A stretch of DNA of 64,000 nucleotides from Anastrepha obliqua (Eukaryota > Arthropoda > Insecta > Diptera > Tephritidae). The translations under genes and the position numbers were made by a program. The first letter of the stretch is position 1. Each line of letters begins with the position of its first letter. The notes beneath the pieces were generated by a model. That model did not search any database. It was not told the DNA's origin and saw only the letters and a program-made list of their open reading frames with translations. The stretch spans positions 78,866,001 to 78,930,000 of the forward strand of contig NC_072895.1 of the NCBI RefSeq assembly GCF_027943255.1, in the 5' to 3' direction. This document shows, piece after piece, positions 11,216 to 23,038 of the stretch.

Positions 11216-13960
11216 GCAGCAATAGATGTATACATAAATACATACATATATACTACTGGCTACCAACACTGGTTTGCTATGACACTTAAAGAAAAAAATG
11301 CAAGTTTAGTTTTTGGATATAAATAATTTTTGATTTTGTAAAGATGATAAACGAATAAGTCAGAAGATTTTCCGAGTTGTGGCCGCGCCAAATGTAATTG
11401 TCCTTGTGGGAAAAAAATTTAGTCAAACTTGTAACACTGGGCACCATGGGACCATGAGGTCGAAGCGCAAACCTCTTATAGAATTAAACACTGTCCCTGC
11501 GCTTTGTTAGTGGCATATCATGTGGAATTTTTATGATGCCTTGTGAAACATTATTTTCCTCCAAACACTCTCCACTTTTTTTTCACAGAAAAACAGTGGT
11601 AATGGAAACTTAATAATCATATTTGAAAATCATATGCCTGAAAATCCCTTAGTTCTCGTCCAATGGAATGAGGATTCAGAACATGAACCAAATCGGACAA
11701 TATTCAAGATTATTCGAGTATTCCCCCCCAAGCTTCCTCTAGTACGGTTTATTTTGACCAAGGAAATTTATTTCACGAGGCTAGCGTAAATAAAACCGAT
11801 TTCTTTTTTTCAAAGTACAGATTTCGCCCACAGAAGGTTTTTTGAAGTTGTTGTTGTATGGATTAAATGAACCTCATTATTTTAATACATACCTAATTTT
11901 AATTGTAAATTGTAAATTATTTGTACATATTAAAAATATCTCGCCCTAGCTCTACTAAGCTGGTCAAAAAAGGCTCATCTTTCCATCCTGTACTGCATAC
12001 AGCACAAACAAGGAGATTTTAATTTTATGCATACATACATACATATATACAAATGTATGTACAGATATACAGTTTTCAGCCGTTTTTTTTTATTTAAATT
12101 TGGCGAATATTCTATTATCTTGAAGGTCCAACTTTCAAGATCATCGCCAAATGACTTTTATGTAAACTCGATTAATCGATCATCTCATTACGTACATTCC
12201 TAACTACATGAGTATGCTTTTACATATTTATTTTCAGTAAGAATGGCTGGAAGAATACAACTTAGAACTCAAACCAATAACAATGCATAAACCACTAACA
12301 ACCATGTTCTCATGCTTGTACTGTTCACACACACATACGTATGTATGTATGTACATAAATGCACAAAACAACCTACATACACACACACATACATATGTAC
12401 ATCGCGTTGTAATTGCTGGAGTGCTAAGTATGCGTGACCTACTTTTGGGCTTAACATTCCCTTCGCCTCTCCGACTCTGCTCTCGTTCTACCTCTCTCTA
12501 TGTTCTTCCCAGCACCCCTTGCCGAAAGCTCTGCATAAGGTGCGTATGTATGCGGCGTGTAACTTTTTTTATTTTCCTTCGTCCGCCACTTTTTCAAAAT
12601 AACTTAATTTTCGATACATTTTCAAACTCACAATACTGAGAGAAAATATAATCTAAACGTGCCGAAACAGCAACAGAGGCTACAATATTTAGAACTAAAA
12701 CAACATATTAGATACAACTACAACAGCAGTTTAGATGCTGCTCATACAAGTCGTCAACATAGTTTTTGCTGCACCACACCAACATTGCTTTACATACACA
12801 CGTACATATGTGCATATGTGTGTATTCAGTGTTTGTAAGATAGGCAAGCAGACGGCATTTCCACGCTGGTGCAGTCGAATACTATAAATAAAATTTGTAA
12901 AGAAAAGCATTAATAAAAAATGCTGAGCAACAGCCGCCCCTCACACGCATTCTTAGTGCCCTAGCGTCTTGCTCGACGCTCCCCTGCCGGCACTGACCCG
13001 CGCTCCCTTCGTTAAAAGCACGCATAGATGTGTAAAAGACTCGTTGTTTTTTTCGTTCTTTTTGTTGATATTTTAAAAGTCGGTTGTTTATTATTATCAC
13101 TGTTACTGTTTTGTTGTTGCTGCTACAGTTTACTACTTACAAGGGAATGTAAGCATATTAATAAATTGATACATACAAACATAAAAGAAAAATACTCGTA
13201 ATATTACTCGTACGAGTATTTATTTCTGTTTTGGGAGTTGTACGAAAATTGGGTCAAATTTTATTTAACTTCTATCGCATGCAACAAGTGCTTAGCGCTC
13301 GGAGCTTTTTTATCGGCCACCGTCAACTGCAGCACTTCCATTTCAATTCTCTAATTGTTCTTTGCAGTTGCTTTATATGAATGCACAAGTGCAAAGGTAT
13401 TTACATATGTATGTATGCATGTGGGAGTGAATATATACATATGAGCAGGCAGTGCCGCTAAAAAATTTATTGAGGTAGTGCTGGTGTAAGGAAGTATTGT
13501 GGTAGATACGCGATATGTGGGATGATTACCTAGAATTAGTTTGCCATTCTCTACTTCTACTTGATACTAAATCGACAGGTTTTCACTCATATCACTCGCC
13601 ACTCACTATCTGCTCAACGTCATTGAAAACAACAGCAACAAATGATTATAGGACACTTGTGCTCTTGAACTAAAACAGGAAAGAAGAATATTGAGCTGTA
13701 TAACTAGCTTGCAGCTCATCCATTCCCAGGTGTACGCACTGAAAAGCTGTACTCGTATATCTGCCATCGAAATTGCAGGGCGCATACTTGTTGTACAGGG
13801 ATATTTAGTTTGCCATTTTAGAAATTAAATAAATAATTAAATTTTTTAGGCGGCCCTGCACTGCAGCTGATGTGAGTTAATTAACCATCGTGGTGTTTTC
13901 ATGCAAATTGAAAGCTAATAAATTATGCCACTCTGGAGGGAAAATTTTATTTTTAAGAAA
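11216..13960. other. No gene recognised; microsatellite-rich
   Basis: A long stretch without a supportable gene. It holds TACATA/CATATGTA tracts near 12025-12060, 12325-12400 and 12790-12825. Short plus-strand frames around 12283-12639 translate these repeats. GC-richer pockets near 12450-12560 and 12940-13010 are unexplained. Confidence 0.4.
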
Positions 13961-14022
13961 TTTTCTCATGGCAGAAATATAATATATGCGGGCATTTGCC
14001 ATTGCCTGCCGAAGGGCGAAGT
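13961..14022 (-). repeat. Fragment of the tRNA-headed SINE (body only)
   Basis: The tctcatggcagaaata and gccattgcctgccga segments match the body of the SINE copies at 50906 and 60899. Head and tail are missing. It is a short diverged relic. Confidence 0.65.
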
Positions 14023-14565
14023 TTAATGACTAATGTAAGCATTGAGGATCGACCTACTGCCGCTATGCCATGCACGAGCATTGCTGCTTCGGTTATGAAT
14101 TATGTAGAATTCCATTCATTTTAATAAAGTTATAAATACGAAAATTTGAAAAGTCTTAAAAAGGTGAACTGGTGTAAATGAGTAAAAAAGTGTCTAGCGT
14201 ACTGAGCAGGGCAACCTAAAAATGCTCTTAGAAACTTATTTTAAGTCCTTAAATGTACCATATGCTCTGAAAATGCTTTTAACATGTATGTATATAAGAG
14301 CGTTGAACAAATAAGGCACAGGTGCTCATTAACACGTTTTGACAATTTACCTGTTTCTTATTTAATTTTAATAATTATTAAGAAAGCATAGCTAATTCTC
14401 TTACAAAAACCATATAACTTCAACTCCAAAACTTTGTGCAAATTCAAAAATAAAATATATGATCAAAATATCAAATTCTTTAATACAAATTTTTAGAAAC
14501 ATTTTGAGTATTCAGAGTTATAGCCCGTTGATTTCTGGTACATATAATAAATTGTCAGTTTGAAC
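14023..14565. other. No gene recognised
   Basis: AT-rich spacer; nothing seen. Confidence 0.4.
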
Positions 14566-15110
14566 GGGCTCACAGTGCGGCCGATTCCCAAAAAGCTGGC
14601 CAAAAGTCGAAAAAAAAAGTTTCTAGATAGAGTTTTTTTGTCTTTGGGTTGGCTACAGTAATGCCTTGAGTAGTGAAAACCGTTCATAGCAACGTCCTAT
14701 ACCCGAAGTATCCTCTGTATTTTCAGTCGCAACGTGGCCTTCGTTTGAGCATCGTATTACTGTCGATGAATAGTGAAAGTTGTACACATTTGAAAGATTT
14801 TGTAATGGAGTAAATTGAACAAAACCAAATGGAATCATCTTCGGAAGGTTAGTAAAATACGAGAAATCTTTAGTACATATCAATACCTCGACACAAAATT
14901 TTTAGCTGCAGCAATACGTAGATACATTTTTTGCAATTTCTTTTATAAAATTTGAGTTTTCAAACTGTATAGTAATACAACGCCGTCATATGCTGCTTTG
15001 AAACCTATTAAAGGTTACTCAAAAAAGTAATGAAGTAAGAAATTTTGAATCAATTACTTAATTTTTTGAGTTTTGGCCAGCTTTTCGGGAATCGGCCGCA
15101 CTGTGGGGCT
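14566..15110. mobile_element. Transib-like non-autonomous DNA transposon
   Basis: A 535-bp unit (14571-15105) has 35-bp terminal inverted repeats with a single mismatch, beginning CACAGTGCGGCCGATTCCC at each end. It is flanked by an exact 5-bp duplication, GGGCT (14566-14570 and 15106-15110). The 5-bp duplication and a terminus starting CACWRTG are features of Transib elements, the relatives of RAG. The first seven bases, CACAGTG, equal the RAG recombination-signal heptamer. The interior carries only short frames, none of them recognisable as a transposase, so it is non-autonomous. The superfamily call rests on termini and duplication length alone. Confidence 0.75.
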
Positions 15111-15802
15111 CAAAAATCGCGTTCATTTATGAATTTTTTTTCTTCTGGCAATCGAGACATGTACTCGTATGCGTCCCCCTTGCTCTAGCAAAATAAACTT
15201 TATGGAAATACACTACGAGTGAGAACTTTGCTATTCATTTATTTTCGACCCAGTGTTACCATATTGTTATCATTACAGAAATTTGCATTATTAGTTCTAA
15301 ATGGAACAACAAAATGTTCATTTATTGCGAAATATGTTAAAATATGATTTAAGAAATATAGCTCAAATTGTATATGATTTTGTAAAAAGTGTGCATATTT
15401 CATCATCTCCTTGCTAGCGTGCGTGACAAAAAAATAAGTTGGAATATGTTTGGGGTTGCCCTGGTAATGACATATGTATGTGCATTGCTAGAAGTAATTT
15501 AGTTGGATTTGATTCGTCAAGAGCTTATAGCTATGAAATCTTTAAGAGGAACAACCGTAAGTGGTAACTATTTCCTATATCAGATGGCTGCCACTTTACC
15601 TAGAATTATTATACCCAAAGCCAGTTGTTGCCACGTTATGTAGGTGGTATATTACATATAATTAAATTGTATATACGACCGAATATCGATATCGATTCAA
15701 TTTCAGCCGAAGCCGCACCGAAACCGAACCTAATATTTTATTAGGCCTAAATAATAAACAAGCAGCCCTAAGCACTATTCATTTGTAAAGTTTAAAATTT
15801 CT
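15111..15802. other. No gene; has a CCGAA-rich repeat bit
   Basis: Around 15704-15731 the sequence runs gccgaagccgcaccgaaacc. A similar run occurs at 16905-16945 on the other side of the mariner. I do not know the parent repeat. Confidence 0.4.
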
Positions 15803-16475
15803 CTGTGGGCAAAAAGTAAGGTGAATTTGGTTGTAAAATAAAAAATCTTTATTTATTCTTATAAATCAATTTCATTCCCTTCAAAATAATCCCTCTTGAT
15901 GAAATACTCTTATGCCAACGATTTTTCGAATCCCCGAAACATGCCAAATAGTCCATTTCCGGTATAGCCATCAGCACCTTCTTCGATTCAGCTTTTATCT
16001 CCTCAATCGACTCGAAACGCGTTCCCCGGAGTGGTCTCTTGAGTTTTGGGAATAGCCAGAAGTCACATGGAGCCAAATCAGGCGAATACGGTGGTTGTGG
16101 AACGATATGCGTGGAATTTTTGATGAAATGGTCACGAAGAACGAGTGCAGTGTGAGACGGTGCATTATCGTGATGCAAAAACCAAAAGTTTTTGGCCCAT
16201 AATTCTGATCTTTTTAGACGAATTGCTTCACGTAAACGACGCATAACGCTCAAATAATATTCCTTATTAACAGTTTGGCCAGGTGGAAGGAATTCATAGT
16301 GCACTCTTGGTCGTTTGGTAAACACAAGCGTAAATATATTACTGATAATGGCATTTACATAAAAGTTGGCCCAGATGTTATTAACAGTGCTGCCAACTCA
16401 TTAAAAAAATAACTAGAGCGAAAATTTAATCCCGCGAAGTTTGACAAATAAATTCACCTTACTTTTTGCCCACAG
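15803..16475 (-). mobile_element. Mariner (DD34D), N-terminal half deleted
   Basis: The element is 673 bp, with 26-bp perfect inverted repeats (ctgtgggcaaaaagtaaggt...) and TA at the right (16476-16477); the left flank is CT, so that TA has mutated. The minus-strand frame at 15849-16325 encodes the C-terminal half of a mariner transposase: HHDNAPSHTA with the second Asp, then YSPDLAPCDFWLFPKLK with the third Asp exactly 34 residues on. The HTH region and first catalytic Asp are deleted. The frame that remains (158 aa) is open, so this is a younger-looking but non-autonomous copy. Confidence 0.92.
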
Positions 16476-16477
16476 TA

Positions 16478-17597
16478 GTACTATCTAGCCATAATTTTTT
16501 ATGAAAATAGAGCTCATACAACAACAAAAACCAAATATTTAAAAAACTTTTAAGTTTTTAACCAGAATTCCGATCAGATTTATTCCCATTTCTGGGTATG
16601 CAGTTCGTGTTTTAGCATAACAAAGTATAAGCTTTGAACAAAGTCTAAAATCGAGCAAGCGTAAGAAGTTCGAAAATCGCGTTGATTTTTGACAATTTTT
16701 GATTTTTATAGTGCTAGATTTTTTCTTCCATATAAAAACAATTCAACATGTACCATCTACCGGTATAGAAGGAGAAGCAGATGAAATCTCAAAGCAATTA
16801 AAACAAAATATGGATTTTGGAACCAGTATTCAAACAATGTTACAAAAACTAAAAGTTTATACAATTTTCAAACAAAAAAAAATAACAGAAATTTTCGGCC
16901 AAGTTCGATTCAGTTTTGACCGAAGCTGAACCGAAACCTAACTGAAATTTTTTTGGCGAACATAGCCCAAAGCGAAGTTCGGTTGTTCTCTAATAGAATA
17001 TATTATATTAAACAATTATTCACAATATTTATAGAATGACTATTGAAAGACCGATTTATATATCTACGTATGTATGTACATTTGCTTATTGGATCACTAT
17101 TAGTTTTATTTATTTTTATTTAAAACATTTTTTTGTTTTTAATTAAACTTTATTTTGCATTCTGTATTTTGTATTTTGATTTTTAAAAAATCACGTTGAT
17201 TTAAGTATTAGAGATATATTTCCTGTGTACAATAATATCCTTTTTAGTAGATATATGCGACAATCCAATTTCATAATTTTTTTTCTAAAATAGCTGCATA
17301 ATATTTCCTTGAATTGCCTTATAATATGTATATAAATGTGTGCAAGAAAAAGCGGTAGTTTTAAATTATTTTGTATTTTGCTCCAAGTGCCGTTACGTTT
17401 GAACGTTGCTTGAAACTTGAGTTTATTGAATAGAATGAAATTATGCTTTCGTTAAGATTTTATTTCTTGTTGCTGCAATTGCGTGACATTTTTATACACA
17501 TTTCACAATTTAAAAGGTTCCTTCAAGTAAGTTTAGTAATAGTTTCCATTAGGAAATAAATTATTTTCATGCAGTGAACAAAACTTTTTAGGAGACT
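16478..17597. other. No gene recognised
   Basis: AT-rich. The frame at 16699-16929 has no recognised domain. The gaccgaagctgaaccgaaac run near 16918-16938 resembles one at 15704. Confidence 0.4.
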
Positions 17598-17870
17598 ATG
17601 CCAAGAGGAACGCAGCTATCTACCCTTGAGCGCGTTAATATTCTAGCTCATAGTGAATCGGAAGTCACTGTTCTCAAAGTCGTGCTAAAAGTAAATCGAA
17701 ATAAAAAAGGCTCCACAACTTTTTGAAAAACCCTGTGGATATGAAACTAGTAAAAGAACTGGTTCACAGCCTAAGATTCACGACAGGCCTACGATAGAGG
17801 TAAGACGGTTAGATGACAAAAAAACATCAGTCCTACCCAAATTAGATGTGAACTTTATCTCAATAATACG
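17598..17870 (+). mobile_element. Tc3-like transposase N-terminus (HTH) remnant
   Basis: Starting at the ATG at 17598, the sequence encodes MPRGTQLSTLERVNILAHSE, followed after frame changes by a FLKNPVD..ETSKRTGSQPK segment. This order (MPRG start, first helix-turn-helix, then a KNPxxYxTxKR linker) is that of Tc3-type transposases. Only the DNA-binding part remains. No catalytic block or inverted repeats are visible. Confidence 0.6.
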
Positions 17871-17881
17871 AAGAGAAAACT

Positions 17882-18017
17882 CAAATTTTGAGTTAAGATT
17901 CGAATGTAAAATATAAAAATATACAAATTTTGAGTGAAGATTCAAATGCAAAATATCAAAATATTATATACAAATTTTGAGTGAAGATTCAAATGTCAAA
18001 TATCAAAATATTATATA
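17882..18017. repeat. Three-copy tandem repeat, unit about 42-47 bp
   Basis: Units start with caaattttgagt at 17882, 17924 and 17971 and continue with gaagattcaaatg and an AT-rich end. Units 2 and 3 differ at only a few positions; unit 1 is shorter and more diverged. Confidence 0.85.
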
Positions 18018-18935
18018 CTGGCTAAGCCGTAGTTTACAACACCCTCTTTGTCATAAGTTTGCGATAATGAACGGTAATCCATCACTTTTAGCGATGAAAA
18101 AATTTAATTTCGATGGGCCTGATGGGTGTCAGAAGAATTTGAGAGTTATTCGCATGCTGACCTCGAGTGGCATGTGGCCTCGTGTCATAGGTATGATTTC
18201 GGTAGAAATAGCAGTAGGGACCTGAGTGAAGAGGCCAGTTCATTTGGGTGTGATTGACGACGTTCTCGGTATTTCTTGGTTGATGAATTAACATTTTAGT
18301 TAAAAGCTGAATCATAAGTTTATCTTTTAAAACGTTATAAGTAATATGAGGGATGCTAGCTTTAATGACCTGAATTAAAGGAATATTTTTAATGAGAAGC
18401 TTTCGTTGAATAAAATTTATTTAAATTGAGGTTAAAACAAAAGCTTCAATATTTTTATTTAATAATTTTTGGTTTGGGCCATCATAGTGTAAATATTCAA
18501 ATTTTAGTTTATAGAAAGATATTTTTGGCACACACAATTTAAAGAATGTCTAAGTCTAATAGATAAATAAGACACAGAAGCAAATGCCCTGTATATACGG
18601 GCATACAATTAATTTCTTATACAATTTTGATTAGATTTTTTATTATAATTTTATATTCACCCAAAGAACTCTAAATATCATATGTATGCACACACATATG
18701 TATGTATGTAATAAAACTTATATACGTATATAGCATGCACACACATACAAACGTGTATAACGTGCATTGAAGTAGGCAGATCTCCAGCGAAGTTGACTCC
18801 ACCGACTCTGGCGACTACAGCGACGCTTTGTAATTCAGATTACGTATTTTTATCTATGTCCAGTGCTTATTCAACCCCGCAGGGAAAACTCAAGCTAATG
18901 AACAAATTTAGGAATTATGCGTTATGACGCTGCTA
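18018..18935. other. No gene recognised
   Basis: The frame at 17977-18225 begins inside the tandem repeat and has no recognised domain. A CATATGTATGTATG tract lies near 18695-18710. Confidence 0.4.
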
Positions 18936-19300
18936 CAGGTTGGTGTAAAAGTATTGAGAGTGACTCCTATTAACCAGTAGACAATTCAAAATTTGTCATT
19001 TTAATATTTCATCATTCGTTTGAATGCGCGAAAAATTTTCTTACGAACTATCAATTTATACTTTATTTGCAAGATATTTTAAGTTGATGTGCCTGTGTAT
19101 TTTTTAAAATGGAACGAACGGAATATTAAAGCAGTGATGAAGTTTGGATGTTTGGAAGGTTTATCAGCAATACAAATAAATAAAAAAATCGTAGAAGCGT
19201 TAAGAAAATATGCGTTTATATTTCTAATGCTACACCGATTAGCTTTAGAGTTTAATTATGCTACACACCAGAAACCCTTGAGAAAGTAGATGACTATGCG
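18936..19300 (+). mobile_element. Mariner N-terminal remnant with a left terminus
   Basis: TA followed by caggttggtgtaaaagtatt (18936 on) looks like an irritans-type mariner terminus. From about 19105 the plus strand reads MERTE..AVMKFGCLEGLSAIQINKKI, the usual mariner first helix-turn-helix, then TPETLEKVDDYA near 19270, which matches the linker after the second HTH. The right terminus and catalytic core are missing. Confidence 0.6.
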
Positions 19301-19819
19301 TGAAACTGCTAATACCAGGTATCTTAGTTGATCGAGTACTCCATTTTTTATATGAACTTAATGATAGCGCTGTGGAACAACATCTTACGGAGGTTACGAA
19401 AAATTGTTACAGAGATGTTATAAAATTATGGGAGGTTCATTGGAAAGGTATATTAAAGGTGCGGGAGATTCCTCTTTTGCATCTAATATTTTTCAATCGA
19501 AAAGCAGTGTAAAGCCATTGAAATCTGACAGTTGCCTCAAAAAAGTAAATCTACGCTTTTTTCTAGCTGCTGCATCAAAAACTATAAATAACTCTGCTGT
19601 AGTTTTGAACACAACATTTCTTTAAAGTCTGTCATCAAAAATGTGTGTCTCGTAAAATTTTCGAGCATTTTGATTTTTACCATTTTTCAGCTTTTTCACT
19701 AAAAGAAACGAAACCTCACGCAGTATAATGAAATGGGCATCAGGCGAAAGAGAAAATCGATTGCACAAAGGTGCTTCAGTGCAATTGTTCTGAAAAACAA
19801 ATAACAGAAAATACAATTT
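19301..19819. other. No certain gene; possible mariner debris
   Basis: Frames at 19300-19625 have no domain that I can assign. They may be scrambled continuation of the mariner just upstream, but this is a guess. Confidence 0.3.
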
Positions 19820-20128
19820 TTAACACGTTGAGTGCCATGTGAGTCCAGGTTGGTCTCACAGTGCGAAGAGACTTTCAGGCCTCGCGGTATAATGTGTGAG
19901 ATTTCGGTTTGTGCTGATGCAGCTGCTTCATAGAGGCTATTAGTAGTAGTGTATTCACGCCATACTAGAGCCATTGCATTGTTTATGCTGCTTGGCCTAT
20001 GGGTATGAGACCAATGTGGCATCATATGGCCTATTCAAAAATTCAAATATTCTATTGTATTATGTAAAAAAAAATCGTGGCCGGACGAACCCCTTTTTTT
20101 TGTTGTATGGTGGCACTCAACGTGTTAA
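19820..20128. mobile_element. piggyBac-like MITE with TTAA duplications
   Basis: A 301-bp unit (19824-20124) has perfect 14-bp inverted ends, cacgttgagtgcca, each abutted by TTAA (19820-19823 and 20125-20128). TTAA duplication is the hallmark of piggyBac-type insertion. The minus-strand frame across it (19699-20025) has no domain I recognise. Assignment to piggyBac is by duplication and terminal structure only. Confidence 0.75.
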
Positions 20129-20467
20129 ATTACACTTGAATATCCTTGAAGAAAAACCAAATATTTTCGCCAACAAAAAATGTATTTTTATAGCTGGTGT
20201 TTTTGTTCTTTAATGCAAATATTCTAATTTTTTTCCGATTACTAGTTCGGTGTAAAAGAAAACCAATAAAACAAACGACTTTATAAAAAATCATTCATTT
20301 TAAAAGATAAAAGAAGCGCAATTAATTCAATTTATTTTGTGATTTAAAAAATATGAAAATGCGTTTGAAAATATGTAGCAAAATTGTGGAATGAGTGGGC
20401 AAATCAATAAAAGATTACTGATATATGAACTCTTCCGCTTCTGTTTCCAGCAAAGGTACGCCAAAAC
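20129..20467. other. No gene recognised
   Basis: AT-rich spacer between two TTAA-flanked elements. Confidence 0.4.
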
Positions 20468-21217
20468 TTAAGGGGTTATATACCTTGTGTTGGACTAAAA
20501 AGCGAAATTTTTTTATGGCATATTCTAAAAGTACATCATCTTAAAAATATATACTCAAAAAAGCATAAAGATCGGAGCACTAGAACGAAAGTTTTAAACC
20601 GTGGAAGCGCGCGACCTTATCCATAAATGAAGCGCACGCAAAACTTTAGACGCGATTATCTCGAAGTCGTGTTTTCTGAAAATTACCGTCACGGTGATCA
20701 TTATTTATCAAAACCGATTGGTTGGTATAAGCTGTTTTTTTAATTATTCGAAGTTACAACCTCGTGAATCTGAACGGTTCACTTTTTATAAATATTTGCA
20801 TAGTTCGCTGGACTTAATTTTTTTTTTTAATTTTTCAACCCCTCAAAAATCGTTTTTTTGGTGCAAAGCGGTTTTCATATCGAGAAAAATTTTTTTGGCT
20901 AAATAAACCGTTCAAATTCACTAAAAAACATTTTTCTATATTACAATAATCATTTAATTTTCTTGATTTCAGTTGAGCTGCTCATGCGCTTCCGTGATCA
21001 CGCAAGCCTCTTCTAAAAAACGGCGGCATTTCGGGGGAGAGGCGATATCAACAATAAATAATAACATTTTTTTAAATAAAAACACCAAATGTATTCTTCG
21101 AGAGTTATCCTTCAGTATGATATATGCCTCATTTGAATAAAAGTTCTAAAACATATTTCAAAAAAATTATGACAATCGTCCATTTTTTCGGGCTCACAAG
21201 GTATATAACCCTGTTAA
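20468..21217. mobile_element. Second TTAA-flanked inverted-repeat element
   Basis: A 742-bp unit (20472-21213) is flanked by TTAA at 20468-20471 and 21214-21217. The ends, ggggttatataccttgtg on the left and the complement of cacaaggtatataaccctg on the right, match over about 17 bp with one outer difference. No transposase is seen inside; frames are Phe/Lys-rich. Weaker than the 19820 element because the outermost bases differ. Confidence 0.6.
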
Positions 21218-21784
21218 CCCAATGTTTGCCACTGTACCAATGGTCCAACTACGCGGAAACCTGCTGAAATCTCCGAAATACAAGCAAGAGTCGGAATTAG
21301 AGCAATGAATTAGACAGACTATTTAAATTTTCTATATTTGCCACACAAAATTTATTCACAAGTGAATGTTCCGGCAGACATATTGAATCCGTCTTTAGAA
21401 GCATTGAATCGTTTTAGTGAAGTGTTTTTAATTAACTTGTGAGGAGTGATTATCGAAAATACTTCACTAAGTTCTATTGGGTGTGTGGCAGATTCGATAT
21501 TTCACCTATTAAACGATTGCATCTAAGTTTTTAAATTGTTAATCTGAATCTTTAGAAAACTTTAAGGTGCGCAGTAACATGCCTTATGAAATTTTAGTAA
21601 AATAAATGCAAGTTGAGTTTTAATATTTTTTGTATTTATCTGACGCATTTTTGCGCAATCCCAGTAGCAAAAAATTTAAAAAAGCTGCAGTTTTTATAAA
21701 TTGCACTTATTCTAGAAAACACTTATATGTACATATGTATACAATTGGATGCAGAGGGGAACAATTGACACTTAGAAAAAAACA
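21218..21784. other. No gene recognised
   Basis: AT-rich spacer; nothing supported. Confidence 0.4.
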
Positions 21785-21786
21785 TA

Positions 21787-23036
21787 AAGGTTGCCAAAAA
21801 AGTCTTGCGGTATTTTTATTGAATTTTCAATTGTTCATAAAATTGGTTTTAATAATGCGATTTAAGTCAAATATGCGCCGTTTTGTTCGATGACGAGTTC
21901 ACAACGAGATGCCAACTTCATAATGCCCCTCTTATAGAAGCTCGCTTCCCTATTGTCAAAAAACTCGGAGAGCCAATTTTCACAGGACTCTCTTGTGGAC
22001 AACTTCCGACTACCAAGCTCGTTCGCCATGGACAGAAATAGGTGGTAATGACTTGGTGCCAGATCCGGACTATACGGTGGATGCAAAAGAACCTCCCATC
22101 CGAGCTCCCGGATCTTCTGGCGCGTCACCAAAGATGTGTGTGGCCTGGCGTTGTCCTGATGGAAGACAATTTGGCCTCTGTTGATCAAAGATGGCCTCTT
22201 CTGCATGAGTGCTGCATTCAAGCGGTCCAGTTGTTGGCAGTACAGGTCCGAATTGAGCTTTTGGCCATAGGGGAGCAGCTCATAGTGGATGATTCCCTGC
22301 CAATCTCACCAAACACACAGAAGAACCTTCCTGGCCGTCAATCCAGACTTGGCCACCGTCTGGGCAGCTTCACCGCTTTTCGATCACGACCGTTTGCGCT
22401 TCACGTTGTCGTAAGTGACCCACTTTTCATCGCCAGTCACCATCCAGAAGCGATTCGCATGCATCCATACGGGCAAAAATGTTTTCTTGCGTCAAGTCGT
22501 GTGGCACCCATACATCGAGCTTCTTTTTGAATCCAAGCTTCTTCAAATGGTTTATAACGGTTTGATGACTCATGCCCAGCTCTTGGCCGATGCCACGGCT
22601 GCTACTATACCGGTCTCTTTCGATCAATTCAGCGATTTTATCGCAATTTTCGACGACAGGCCTTCCGGACCGTGGCGCATCTTCGATCACCTCTGCACCA
22701 GAACGAAAACGTTGAAACCATCGTTGTGCGGTGGAAATGGAAACTGTATCGGGTCCATAAACTGCAAAAATTTTATTGGCAGCATGAGATGCATTTTTGC
22801 CTTTATCGTAGTAGTACTGTAAAATATGCCGTATTTTCTCTTTATTTTGCTCCATGTTTGCGACGCCATAACTCACGAACGACTAAAAGCAAAAAACAAT
22901 TAATCAAACACGTGTTAGCACGTGAAAAGAGCTTTCCAAAAAGCTCTCGCGTGAACCGATGCGACGAATACAACTAGAACTACGGGCTTGCAAAGACAAG
23001 CTTGCGGAAATACTGCAAGACTTTTTTGCCAACCTT
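21787..23036 (-). mobile_element. Full-length but dead mariner (DD34D lineage)
   Basis: The element is 1250 bp, with 28-bp inverted ends (aaggttgccaaaaaagtc / aaggttggcaaaaaagtc) and TA on both sides (21785-21786, 23037-23038). The minus-strand transposase starts near 22855 (MEQNKEKIRHIL). The two HTH blocks run to WVPHDLTQENIFARM. A deletion and frameshift after CESLL removes about a dozen residues before VTGDEKW (first Asp). A stop interrupts the centre and another replaces a Trp in LLCVW*D. The second Asp is in FHQDNARPHT, but the third, 34 residues on, is His (LAPSHYHLF instead of LAPSDYHLF). The tail ending EQNGAYLT is complete. The copy is complete in length yet inactive. Confidence 0.95.
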
Positions 23037-23038
23037 TA

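Noticed and set aside
12283..12639. 118-codon frame
   Set aside because: Most of it is translation of CACACA and CATACGTATGTATG microsatellite.
18088..18315. Opposed frames just after the tandem repeat
   Set aside because: Short, on both strands, no domain resemblance.
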